64,000 nt of DNA from Litoditis marina (taxonomy: Eukaryota > Nematoda > Chromadorea > Rhabditida > Rhabditidae): contig CAXIWQ010000008.1 of NCBI GenBank assembly GCA_964036275.1, positions 46,015 to 110,014 on the forward strand, in the 5' to 3' direction. A program made the translations under genes and the position numbers. Numbering within the stretch: position 1 is the first letter of the stretch; every line of letters begins with the position of its first letter. The notes beneath the pieces are model-generated. The model was not told the DNA's origin. It worked only from the letters and a program-made list of their open reading frames with translations, and did not search any database. This document shows positions 40,280-50,003 of this stretch, one piece after another.

Positions 40280-41387
40280 GTGAACAAAATCTGTTTCCTC
40301 GGAGGATACGGAACGTTGTTCTCTCCGAACCATTTTGCTGCCCTACTAGGGCAGAATCGTTTGTTCTGCTCAGATCAGCTAACTGTTTTTCCAGAACAGG
40401 AAAGTCTCATTGACATCCGATCCACACTCGAGCAAAACCACTTTTCTGCCCTACTGGGCCAGAATGAGTGAACAAAATCTTTGTTTTCATAGGAAACGGA
40501 ACGAGGTTCTGTTCACACCAGTTTCTGCCCTACTAGGGCAGAATCGTTTGTTCTGCTCAGATCAGCTAACTGTTTTTCCAGAACAGAAAAGTCTCATTGA
40601 CATCCGATCCACACTCGAGCAAAACCATATTTCTGCCCTACTAGGGCAGAATGAGTGAACAAAATCTGTTTCCTCGTAGGATACGGAACGTTGTTCTCTC
40701 CGAACCATTTTGCTGCCCTACTAGGGCAGAATAGTTTGCTAACTGTTTTTCCAGAACAAGAAAGTCTAATCGACATCCAATCCACACTCGAGCAAAACCA
40801 CTTTTCTGCCCTACTAGGGCAGAATAGTTTATTCTGCTCAGATCAGCTAACTGTTTTTCCAGAACAGGAAAGTATCATCGACATCCGATCCACACTCGAG
40901 CAAAACCATTTTTCTGTCCTACTAGGCCAGAATGAGTGAACAAAATCGGTTTCCTCGTAGGATACGGAACGTTGTTCTCTCCAAACCATTTTGCTGCCCT
41001 ACTAGGGCAGAATAGTTTGTTCTGCTCAGATCAGCTAAGTGTTTTTCCAGAACAGGAAAGTCTAATCGACATCCGATCCACACTCGAGCAAAACCACTTT
41101 TCTGCCCTACTGGGCCAGAATGAGTGAACAAAATCTTCGTTTTCATAGGAAACGGAACGAGGTTCTGTTCACACCACTTTTCTGCCCTACTAGGGCAGAA
41201 TGAGTGAACAGAATCTGTTTCCTCGTAGGATACGGAACGTTGTTCTCTCCGAACCATTTTGCTGCCCTACTAGGGCAGAATAGTTTGTTCTGCTCAGATC
41301 AGCTAACTGTTTTTCCAGAACAAGAAAGTCTCATTGACATCCGATCCACACTCGAGCAAAACCACTTTTCTGCCCTACTAGGGCAGA

Positions 41388-42900
41388 ATGAGTGAACAAA
41401 CTCTTTGTTTTTATGAGAAACGGAACGTTGTTCTCTCCGAACCATTTTGCTGCCCTACTAGGGCAGAATCGTTTGTTCTGCTCAGATCAGCTAAGTGTTT
41501 TTCCAGAACAGGAAAGTCTAATCGACATCCGATCCACACTCGAGCAAAACCACTTTTCTGCCCTACTGGGCCAGAATGAGTGAACAAAATCTTCGTTTTC
41601 ATAGGAAACGGAACGAGGTTCTGTTCACACCACTTTTCTGCCCTACTAGGGCAGAATGAGTGAACAAAATCTGTTTCCTCGTAGGATACGGAACGTTGTT
41701 CTCTCCGAACCATTTTGCTGCCCTACTAGGGCAGAATAGTTTGTTCTGCTCAGATCAGCTAACTGTTTTTCCAGAACAAGAAAGTCTAATCGACATCCAA
41801 TCCACACTCAAGCAAAACCACTTTTCTGCCCTACTAGGGCAGAATAGTTTGTTCTGCTCAGACCAGCTAACTGCTTTTCCAGAACAGGAAAGTATTATCG
41901 AACATCCGATCCACACTCGAGCAAAACCACTTTTCTGTCCTACTAGGCCAGAATTAGTGAACAAAATCTGTTTCCTCGTAGGATAAGGAACGTTGTTCTC
42001 TCCGAACCATTTTGCTGCCCTACTAGGGCAGAATCGTTTGTTCTGCTCAGATCAGCTAACTGTTTTTCCAGAACAAGAAAGTCTCATTGACATCCGATCC
42101 ACACTCGAGCAAAACCACTTTTCTGCCCTACTAGGGCAGAATGAGTGAACAAACTCTTTGTTTTTATGAGAAACGGAACGTTGTTCTCTCCGAACCATTT
42201 TGCTGCCCTACTAGGGCAGAATCGTTTGTTCTGCTCAGATCAGCTAACTGTTTTTCCAGAACAGGAAAGTCTCATTGACATCCGATCCACACTCGAGCAA
42301 AACCACTTTTCTGCCCTACTAGGGCAGAATGAGTGAACAAAGTCTGTTTCCTCGTAGGATACGGAACGTTGTTCTCTCCGAACCATTTTGCTGCCCTACT
42401 AGGGCAGAATAGTTTGCTAACTGTTTTTCCAGAACAGGAAAGTCTCATCGACATCCGATCCACACTCGAGCAAAACCACTTTTCTGCCCTACTAGGGCAG
42501 AATAGTTTGTTCTGCTCAGATCAGCTAACTGTTTTTCCAGAACAAGAAAGTCTAATCGACATCCAATCCACACTCAAGCAAAACCACTTTTCTGCCCTAC
42601 TAGGGCAGAATAGTTTGTTCTGCTCAGATCAGCTAACTGCTTTTCCAGAACAGGAAAGTATTATCGACATCCGATCCACACTCGAGCAAAACCACTTTTC
42701 TGTCCTACTAGGCCAGAATTAGTGAACAAAATCTGTTTCCTCGTAGGATAAGGAACGTTGTTCTCTCCGAACCATTTTGCTGCCCTACTAGGGCAGAATC
42801 GTTTGTTCTGCTCAGATCAGCTAACTGTTTTTCCAGAACAGGAAAGTCTCATTGACATCCGATCCACACTCGAGCGAAACCACTTTTCTGCCCTACTAGG
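41388..42900 (+). repeat. Segment with a distant copy across the LTR insertion
   Basis: The hybrid module reading TTTTTATGAGAAACGG and its neighbours recur at 49464-51240, offset 8076 then 8343 bp (the distant copy carries an extra 268-bp unit). The insertion lies between them and is not duplicated, so this exchange probably predates the insertion or did not include it. Confidence 0.78.
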
Positions 42901-43099
42901 GCAGAATGAGTGAACAAAATCTGTTTCCTCGTAGGATACGGAACGTTGTTCTCTCCGAACCATTTTGCTGCCCTACTAGGGCAGAATAGTTTGCTAACTG
43001 TTTTTTTCAGAACAGGAAAGTCTCATCGACATCCGATCCACACTCGAGCAAAACCACTTTTCTGCCCTACTAGGGCAGAATAGTTTGTTCTGCTCAGAT

Positions 43100-43104
43100 C
43101 AGCT
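43100..43104. other. Target-site duplication CAGCT, left copy
   Basis: CAGCT directly left of the insertion; the matching copy is 46577-46581. Uninterrupted B modules read GATCAGCTAACTG, so a single CAGCT was duplicated. Five base pairs suits integrase-mediated insertion of LTR elements. Confidence 0.85.
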
Positions 43105-43502
43105 TAAAGCAGATCAGCTCGCCATTCTCCAAATATGGAGTGCCACGCGGTGTTTGGATAGTGAACCTCAAACTTGGGTAATTAAACTTTATATATATAT
43201 ATATAAATATTGAATGAAACATAACAACAACATAACAACGAAGAGTTAAGTAGAAAGTTAGATGTGAGACATGGCATACATTTGTTAACTGGAGAAATGG
43301 GAATGGTAAAATAGAGGTTGCGATGAGAAATGTAAACTGTTGTGGGAAGGAAGTGCTGGTTGCTCTTTTATACTGACAACGGAATGCAGCGTAGGTTGCG
43401 CTTACAACAATATAGCCACATGAGATCAACTTGGATAACAGAAAACTAACAACAACATAACGAAAAGATCGTGGATTGAATATATCAGGTGAATCCGCGA
43501 TA
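43105..43502 (-). repeat. Terminal direct repeat, left (3' LTR on minus strand)
   Basis: 398 bp, beginning TAAAGCAGATCAGCTCGCC and ending GAATCCGCGATA. By eye it differs from the right copy only by two substitutions near its outer end (CAGATCAGCT here, CAGTTTAGCT there) and one extra AT in the alternating AT tract. It contains CCAAATATGG (43129-43138), a match to the CC(A/T)6GG CArG-box consensus. Confidence 0.88.
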
Positions 43503-43745
43503 GTCCCGGCTTGCCTTGGAAGTGCCGCATCCGTGAGGTGAACAACAACATCGGCTATGATCGTAGTTTCCTAGATTGTTCTCTCATCAGCGGCATTCGT
43601 GTAACATACATTTGCAAAGTGAAACGTGAACGTGAAATGCGATTTATCGTGTGGCTTGTTCCTGGAAATACATCTTCTCGAAAATTGAGTTTTGAGATGA
43701 TGAGGTCCCTCGGGACGAGAATTACCATCGTGTGTTGTCTTCGTG
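43503..43745. other. Single-copy internal segment next to the left LTR
   Basis: About 240 bp of non-repetitive sequence inside the insertion. If the element is on the minus strand this is its 3' untranslated end. The sequence just before the LTR on that strand (AAGGCAAGCCGGGAC) is only partly purine, so a polypurine tract is not convincing. A 79-codon plus-strand open frame starting at a TTG has no family I recognise and I do not call it a gene. Confidence 0.6.
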
Positions 43746-44940
43746 TGTGAAAATAGCGCCCGCTGGCGTCGAGGTGTGAGCAGGAAGGTGGTGATTCCGG
43801 CCTACGAAGTGAGAAGTACGCCCGCTGGCGTCGAGGTGTGAGCAGGAAGGTGGTGATTCCGGCCTACGAAGTGAGAAGTACGCCCGCTGGCGTCGAGGTG
43901 TGAGTAGGAAGGTGGTGATTCCGGCCCACGAAGTGAGAAGTACGCCCGTTGGCGTCGAGGTGTGAGCGGGAAGGTGGTGATTCCGGCCCACGAAGTGAGA
44001 AGTACGCCCGTTGGCGTCGAGGTGTGAGCACAGGAAGGTGGTGATTCCGGCCCACGAAGTGAGAAGTACGCCCGTTGGCGTCGAGGTGTGAGCACAGGAA
44101 GGTCGTGATTCCGGCCCACGAAGTGAGAAGTACGCCCGCTGACGTCGAGGTGTGAGCACAGGAAGGTGGTGGTTCCGGCCCACGAAGTGAGAAGTACGCC
44201 CGCTGGCGTCGAGGTGTGAGCAGGAAGGTCGTGATTCTGGCCCACAAAGTGAGAAGTACGCCCGTTGGCGTCGAGGTGTGAGCAGGAAGGTGGTGATTCC
44301 GGCCTACGAAGTGAGAAGTACGCCCGCTGGCGTCGAGGTGTGAGCAGGAAGGTGGTGATTCCGGCCTACGAAGTGAGAAGTACGCCCGCTGGCGTCGAGG
44401 TGTGAGCAGGAAGGTGGTGATTCCGGCCTACGAAGTGAGAAATACGCCCGTTGGCGTCGAGGTGTGAGCAGGAAGGTGGTGATTCCGGCCTACGAAGTGA
44501 GAAGTACGCCCGCTGGCGTCGAGGTGTGAGCGGGAAGGTGGTGATTCCGGCCCACGAAGTGATAAGTACGCCCGTTGGCGTCGAGGTGTGAGCACAGGAA
44601 GGTGGTGATTCCGGCCCACGAAGTGAGAAGGACGCCCGTTGGCGTCGAGGTGTGAGCAGGAAGGTGGTGATTCCGGCCCACGAAGTGAGAAGTACGCCCG
44701 TTGGCGTCGAGGTGTGAGCAGGAAGGTGGTGATTCCGGCCTACGAAGTGAGAAGTACGCCCGCTGGCGTCGAGGTGTGAGCAGGAAGGTCGTGATTCTGG
44801 CCCACAAAGTGAGAAGTACGCCCGTTGGCGTCGAGGTGTGTGCACAGGAAGGTGGTGGTCCCGGCCCATGAAGTAAGAAGGACGCCCGCTGGCGTCGAGG
44901 TGGGAGCAGGAAGGTCGTGATTCCGGCCCACGAAGTGAGA
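43746..44940. repeat. 62-bp minisatellite inside the LTR element (~19 copies)
   Basis: Nineteen tandem copies of a GC-rich 62-bp unit containing GCCCGCTGGCGTCGAGGTG and GTGGTGATTCCGGCC; some units are 64 bp through an extra CA (GAGCACAGGAAGG). Variable sites are GCTGGCG/GTTGGCG, GGTGGTG/GGTCGTG and GGCCTACGAA/GGCCCACGAA. On the minus strand the frames are closed mainly by the TAG made by the CTACGAA variant, so long overlapping frames appear (up to about 150 codons within the array). Because 62 is not a multiple of 3 the peptide cycles through all three frames, which argues against protein coding. Confidence 0.93.
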
Positions 44941-45557
44941 TTGAAGGGTGCGCTAGCAACTTCGGCGGTGTGTACAATTCTTGTGATTGGCCACGCTGTA
45001 GACAGCTTGCTTTCGTGCGACGAGGTGTGACCCAGACTTCTTGTGGTCTGCTCACGGTTTGGAGGGTGCGCTAGCAACTTCGGCAGGTGGTGTACAATTC
45101 TTGTGATTGGCCACACTGTAGACAGCTTGCTTTCGTGCGACGAGGTGTGACCCAGACTTCTTGTGGTCTGCTCACGGTTTGGAGGGTGCGCTAGCAACTT
45201 CGGCAGGTGGTGTACAATTCTTGTGATTGGCCACGCTGTAGACAGCTTGCTTTCGTGCGACGAGGTGTGACCCACACTTCTTGTGGTCTGCTCACGGTTT
45301 GGAGGGTGCGCTAGCAACTTCGGCAGGTGGTGTACAATTCTTGTGATTGGCCACACTGTAGACTGCTTGCTTTCGTGCGACGAGGTGTGATCCAGACTTC
45401 TTGTGGTCTGCTCACGGTTTGGAGGATGCGCTAGCAACTTCGGCAGGTGGTGTACAATTCTTGTGATTGGCCACACTGTAGACAGCTTGCTTTCGTGCGA
45501 CGAGGTGTGACCCAGACTTCTTGTGGTCTGCTCACGGTTTGGAGGGTGCGCTAGCAA
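44490..45557 (-). other. Repeat-encoded open frame, 355 codons, doubtful
   Basis: Long minus-strand open frame across five copies of the 120-bp repeat and then part of the 62-bp array. The N-terminal part is five near-identical 40-residue repeats (motifs AHPPNREQTTRS and SHESKLSTVWPITR). The C-terminal part is the frame-cycling translation of the minisatellite (HTSTPTGVLLTSW, RRQRAYFSLRGPE). It is in the element's inferred sense orientation. There is no known retroelement domain, zinc knuckle or catalytic motif. I regard it as a by-product of the repeats. Confidence 0.15.
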
Positions 45558-45904
45558 CTTCGGCAGGTGGTGTACAATTCTTGTGATTGGCCACGCTGTA
45601 GACAGCTTGCTTTCGTGCTACGAGGTGTGACGCAGACTTTTTGTGTATCTGCTCACGGTTTGGAGGATGCGCTAGCAACTTCGGCAGGTGGTGTACAATT
45701 CTTGTGATTGGCCACGCTGTAGACAGCTTGCTTTCGTGCGACGAGGTGTGACCCAGACTTCTTGTGGTCTGCTCACGGTTCGGAGGGTGCGCTAGCAACT
45801 TCGGCAGGTGGTGTACAATTCTTGTGATTGGCCACGCTGTAGACAGCTTGCTTTCGTGCGACGATGTGTGACGCAGACTTCTTGTAGTCTGCTCACGGTC
45901 TGGA
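44941..45904. repeat. 120-bp tandem repeat inside the LTR element (8 copies)
   Basis: Eight copies of a 120-bp unit containing GCGCTAGCAACTTCGGCAGG, TTCTTGTGATTGGCCAC and TTGCTTTCGTGCGACGAGG. The first copy is slightly shortened (CGGCGGTGTGTAC) and one near 45640 has one extra base. 120 bp is 40 codons, so a minus-strand frame stays open with a 40-residue repeat containing AHPPNREQTTRS and joins the 62-bp array frame, giving a 355-codon frame at 44490-45557. Repeat-generated frames of this kind need no selection. Confidence 0.93.
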
Positions 45905-46169
45905 ATTGCCTTCGCTCTTCCGGCTTTCTTGGTTGAACGTCAGTTCTCTCGATCGAATCATTATTCTGCCAACTATACATCAACTTCGCGAATCGATAGG
46001 CTTCTGAACTGGTTTCGCAGTTACCACAGCCTAGTATTGTGGAGTGAACGTGTGATGTTGTCGTGTGTGCAGAGGAAAGATTATGACCAAGCAAGTTTGA
46101 GGCGTGAAAATGGTGCTGGTGTGAACGTGTGCGGAAAAGTGTGTTTTCTTGACTCCTGTTCGATGTTGA
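45905..46169. other. Single-copy leader segment of the LTR element
   Basis: About 265 bp between the 120-bp array and the primer-site candidate. On the minus strand it would be the untranslated leader. A minus-strand frame of 171 codons (45792-46307) crosses it from within the LTR, but it starts in the AT-rich LTR tract and shows no known domain. I see no gene here. Confidence 0.55.
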
Positions 46170-46180
46170 CCGATGCACCA
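46170..46180 (-). promoter_or_regulatory. Candidate primer-binding site (tRNA-Gly-like)
   Basis: On the minus strand the sequence directly after the LTR is TGGTGCATCGG. This complements CCGATGCACCA, the expected mature 3' end of animal tRNA-Gly(GCC), whose acceptor stem is GCAUCGG/CCGAUGC. The match is 11 nt and then stops (TCAACATC follows), so it is short but ideally placed. The tRNA comparison is from memory. Confidence 0.62.
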
Positions 46181-46576
46181 TAAAGCAGTTTAGCTCGCCA
46201 TTCTCCAAATATGGAGTGCCACGCGGTGTTTGGATAGTGAACCTCAAACTTGGGTAATTAAACTTTATATATATATATAAATATTGAATGAAACATAACA
46301 ACAACATAACAACGAAGAGTTAAGTAGAAAGTTAGATGTGAGACATGGCATACATTTGTTAACTGGAGAAATGGGAATGGTAAAATAGAGGTTGCGATGA
46401 GAAATGTAAACTGTTGTGGGAAGGAAGTGCTGGTTGCTCTTTTATACTGACAACGGAATGCAGCGTAGGTTGCGCTTACAACAATATAGCCACATGAGAT
46501 CAACTTGGATAACAGAAAACTAACAACAACATAACGAAAAGATCGTGGATTGAATATATCAGGTGAATCCGCGATA
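46181..46576 (-). repeat. Terminal direct repeat, right (5' LTR on minus strand)
   Basis: 396 bp, matching 43105-43502. On the minus strand it starts TATCGCGGATTCACC and ends CTGCTTTA, directly abutting the primer-binding-site candidate. It holds an AT-rich TATA-like segment and the same CC(A/T)6GG motif at 46205-46214. Confidence 0.88.
46263..46282 (-). promoter_or_regulatory. Possible TATA-like element in the 5' LTR
   Basis: Minus-strand reading gives alternating TA ending in TATATAAAG within the LTR that would drive the element. The same tract occurs at 43187-43206 in the other LTR with one extra dinucleotide. AT microsatellites commonly look like TATA boxes, so this is only suggestive. 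Confidence 0.3.
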
Positions 46577-46581
46577 CAGCT
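46577..46581. other. Target-site duplication CAGCT, right copy
   Basis: Right copy of the 5-bp duplication, followed by AACTGTTTTTCC, the normal continuation of the B module. Confidence 0.85.
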
Positions 46582-47779
46582 AACTGTTTTTCCAGAACAG
46601 GAAAGTATCATCGACATCCGATCCACACTCGAGCAAAACCATTTTTCTGTCTAACTAGGCCAGAATGAGTGAACAAAATCGGTTTCCTCGTAGGATACGG
46701 AACGTTGTTCTCTCCAAACCATTTTGCTGCCCTACTAGGGCAGAACAGTTTGTTCTGCTCAGATCAGCTAAGTGTTTTTCCAGAACAGGAAAGTCTAATC
46801 GACATCCGATCCACACTCGAGCAAAACCACTTTTCTGCCCTACTGGGCCAGAATGAGTGAACAAAATCTTTGTTTTCATAGGAAACGGAACGAGGTTCTG
46901 TTCACACCAGTTTCTGCCCTACTAGGGCAGAATCGTTTGTTCTGCTCAGATCAGCTAACTGTTTTTCCAGAACAGGAAAGTCTCATTGACATCCGATCCA
47001 CACTCGAGCAAAACCACTTTTCTGCCCTACTAGGGCAGAATGAGTGAACAAACTCTTTGTTTTTATAGGAAACGGAACGTTGTTCTCTCCGAACCATTTT
47101 GCTGCCCTACTAGGGCAGAATTGTTTGTTCTGCTCAGATCAGCTAACTGTTTTTCCAGAACAGAAAAGTCTCATTGACATCCGATCCACACTCGAGCAAA
47201 ACCACTTTTCTGCCCTACTAGGGCAGAATGAGTGAACAAAATCTGTTTCCTCGTAGGATACGGAACGTTGTTCTCTCCGAACCATTTTGCTGCCCTACTA
47301 AGGCAGAATAGTTCGTTAACTGTTTTTCCAGAACAGGAAAGTCTCATCGACATCCGATCCACACTCGAGCAAAACCACTTTTCTGTCCTACTAGGCCAGA
47401 ATGAGTGAACAAAATCTGTTTCCTCGTAGGATACGGAACGTTGTTCTCTCCGAACCATTTTGCTGCCCTACTAGGGCAGAATCGTTTGTTCTGCTCAGAT
47501 CAGCTAACTGTTTTTCCAGAACAGGAAAGTCTCATTGACATCCGATCCACACTCGAGCAAAACCACTTTTCTGCCCTACTAGGGCAGAATGAGTGAGCAA
47601 ACTCTTTGTTTTCATAGGAAACGGAACGAGGTTCTGTTCACACCAGTTTCTGCCCTACTAGGGCAGAATCGTTTGTTCTGCTCAGATCAGCTAACTGTTT
47701 TTCCAGAACAGGAAAGTCTCATTGACATCCGATCCACACTCGAGCAAAACCACTTTTCTGCCCTACTAGGGCAGAATGA

Positions 47780-48623
47780 GTGAACAAAATCTGTTTCCTC
47801 GTAGGATACGGAACGTTGTTCTCTCCGAACCATTTTGCTGCCCTACTAGGGCAGAATAGTTTGCTAACTGTTTTTCCAGAACAGGAAAGTCTCATCGACA
47901 TCCGATCCACACTCGAGCAAAACCACTTTTCTGCCCTACTAGGGCAGAATAGTTTGTTCTGCTCAGATCAGCTAACTGTTTTTCCAGAACAGGAAAGTAT
48001 CATCGACATCCGATCCACACTCGAGCAAAACCATTTTTCTGTCCTACTAGGCCAGAATGAGTGAACAAAATCGGTTTCCTCGTAGGATACGGAACGTTGT
48101 TCTCTCCAAACCATTTTGCTGCCCTACTAGGGCAGAATAGTTGGTTCTGCTCAGATCAGCTAAGTGTTTTTCCAGAACAGGAAAGTCTAATCGACATCCG
48201 ATCCACACTCGAGCAAAACCACTTTTCTGCCCTACTGGGCCAGAATGAGTGAACAAAATCTTTGTTTTCATAGGAAACGGAACGAGGTTCTGTTCACACC
48301 AGTTTCTGCCCTACTAGGGCAGAATCGTTTGTTCTGCTCAGATCAGCTAACTGTTTTTCCAGAACAGGAAAGTCTCATTGACATCCGATCCACACTCGAG
48401 CAAAACCACTTTTCTGCCCTACTAGGGCAGAATGAGTGAACAAACTCTTTGTTTTTATAGGAAACGGAACGTTGTTCTCTCCGAACCATTTTGCTGCCCT
48501 ACTAGGGCAGAATCGTTTGTTCTGCTCAGATCAGCTAACTGTTTTTCCAGAACAGGAAAGTCTCATTGACATCCCATCCACACTCGAGCGAAACCACTTT
48601 TCTGCCCTACTAGGGCAGAATGA
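47780..48623 (+). repeat. 844-bp higher-order repeat (set 2), first complete copy
   Basis: Unit order is A, short B, B, A (AAAATCGG type), B, A-variant, B, hybrid A, B. Equivalent copies start at 48624, 51501, 52345 and 53189 (the last incomplete), and a partial one runs from 46577 to about 47235. Differences are few: GAGCCATTTTGC in the 48624 and 53189 copies, and CTCGAGCGAAACC in several. This is the dominant unit of block II. Confidence 0.88.
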
Positions 48624-49467
48624 GTGAACAAAATCTGTTTCCTCGTAGGATACGGAACGTTGTTCTCTCCGAGCCATTTTGCTGCCCTACTAGGGCAGAA
48701 TAGTTTGCTAACTGTTTTTCCAGAACAGGAAAGTCTCATCGACATCCGATCCACACTCGAGCAAAACCACTTTTCTGCCCTACTAGGGCAGAATAGTTTG
48801 TTCTGCTCAGATCAGCTAACTGTTTTTCCAGAACAGGAAAGTATCATCGACATCCGATCCACACTCGAGCAAAACCATTTTTCTGTCCTACTAGGCCAGA
48901 ATGAGTGAACAAAATCGGTTTCCTCGTAGGATACGGAACGTTGTTCTCTCCAAACCATTTTGCTGCCCTACTAGGGCAGAATAGTTTGTTCTGCTCAGAT
49001 CAGCTAAGTGTTTTTCCAGAACAGGAAAGTCTAATCGACATCCGATCCACACTCGAGCAAAACCACTTTTCTGCCCTACTGGGCCAGAATGAGTGAACAA
49101 AATCTTTGTTTTCATAGGAAACGGAACGAGGTTCTGTTCACACCAGTTTCTGCCCTACTAGGGCAGAATCGTTTGTTCTGCTCAGATCAGCTAACTGTTT
49201 TTCCAGAACAGGAAAGTCTCATTGACATCCGATCCACACTCGAGCAAAACCACTTTTCTGCCCTACTAGGGCAGAATGAGTGAACAAACTCTTTGTTTTT
49301 ATAGGAAACGGAACGTTGTTCTCTCCGAACCATTTTGCTGCCCTACTAGGGCAGAATCGTTTGTTCTGCTCAGATCAGCTAACTGTTTTTCCAGAACAAG
49401 AAAGTCTCATTGACATCCGATCCACACTCGAGCAAAACCACTTTTCTGCCCTACTAGGGCAGAATGA

Positions 49468-50003
49468 GTGAACAAACTCTTTGTTTTTATGAGAAACGGA
49501 ACGTTGTTCTCTCCGAACCATTTTGCTGCCCTACTAGGGCAGAATCGTTTGTTCTGCTCAGATCAGCTAAGTGTTTTTCCAGAACAGGAAAGTCTAATCG
49601 ACATCCGATCCACACTCGAGCAAAACCACTTTTCTGCCCTACTGGGCCAGAATGAGTGAACAAAATCTTCGTTTTCATAGGAAACGGAACGAGGTTCTGT
49701 TCACACCACTTTTCTGCCCTACTAGGGCAGAATGAGTGAACAAAATCTGTTTCCTCGTAGGATACGGAACGTTGTTCTCTCCGAACCATTTTGCTGCCCT
49801 ACTAGGGCAGAATCGTTTGTTCTGCTCAGATCAGCTAAGTGTTTTTCCAGAACAGGAAAGTCTAATCGACATCCGATCCACACTCGAGCAAAACCACTTT
49901 TCTGCCCTACTGGGCCAGAATGAGTGAACAAAATCTTCGTTTTCATAGGAAACGGAACGAGGTTCTGTTCACACCACTTTTCTGCCCTACTAGGGCAGAA
50001 TGA
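49468..50003 (+). repeat. 268-bp unit in tandem duplicate
   Basis: Two consecutive 268-bp units (49468 and 49736). Both carry ATCTTCGTTTTCATAGG and GAATCGTTTG with CTAAGTGTTTTTCC. The first begins with the TATGAGAAACGG hybrid and the second with a standard A. The related block at 41388 has only one such unit. Confidence 0.82.

Larger units (their letters stand above)
1..43104 (+). repeat. Main palindrome-delimited satellite, block I
   Basis: Continuous tandem array running in from the left window edge. It is built from an 80-bp module A and a 108-bp module B, each ending in CTGCCCTACTAGGGCAG or a variant with one to a few changes. A+B gives the common 188-bp unit; extra B or A modules give 296- and 268-bp units, and a 15-bp deletion in B gives 281-bp units. 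Every full B has a CTCGAG (XhoI) site and a CAGATCAG segment. Short open frames of about 63 residues recur with the monomer and end at the TGA of the next A module; 188 is not a multiple of 3, so no frame continues through the array. Higher-order duplications are listed separately. The block is interrupted, not ended, by the insertion at 43105. Confidence 0.97.
43105..46576 (-). mobile_element. Non-autonomous LTR retrotransposon-like insertion
   Basis: A 3472-bp insertion in a B module of the satellite. It is bounded by near-identical direct repeats of 398 and 396 bp and flanked by a perfect 5-bp duplication, CAGCT. Removing the element and one CAGCT restores the satellite. Minus-strand orientation is inferred because TGGTGCATCGG, matching the 3' end expected of tRNA-Gly(GCC), directly follows the LTR that would be 5' on that strand. 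The termini are TA...TA, not the usual TG...CA, and I see no clear polypurine tract. The 2.68-kb interior has no recognisable gag, protease, RT, RNase H or integrase, only two tandem arrays and short single-copy ends. It would need another element's enzymes. LTR near-identity implies recent insertion. Family (BEL/Pao, Gypsy or other) unresolved. Confidence 0.8.

Noticed and set aside
1..43104. Hundreds of ~63-100-residue open frames with nearly identical translations
   Set aside because: They repeat with the satellite monomer, usually need GTG as a start, end at the TGA of the next A module and shift frame because 188 is not a multiple of 3. Frames also appear on the opposite strand.
1..43104. 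CRISPR array (regular palindromic repeats with similar spacing)
   Set aside because: The intervals between palindromes are themselves repeated modules, not unique spacers. There are no cas genes and the context is eukaryotic.
43187..43210. Alternating AT tract as an independent functional microsatellite
   Set aside because: It is an internal part of both LTR copies and differs only by one dinucleotide, as expected from ordinary slippage.
43722..44247. Three overlapping minus-strand frames of 127-153 codons rich in HLPAHTSTP and GPESPPS
   Set aside because: These are the same 62-bp minisatellite read in different frames; the peptide cycles through all frames every three units.
45792..46307. 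171-codon minus-strand frame spanning the LTR edge as a possible gag start
   Set aside because: It begins in the AT-rich LTR tract, crosses the primer site and ends in the 120-bp repeats, with no zinc knuckle or capsid-like pattern that I recognise.
43105..46576. Endogenous retrovirus or autonomous LTR retrotransposon
   Set aside because: The interior is too short and has no protease, reverse transcriptase, RNase H, integrase or envelope signatures on either strand.
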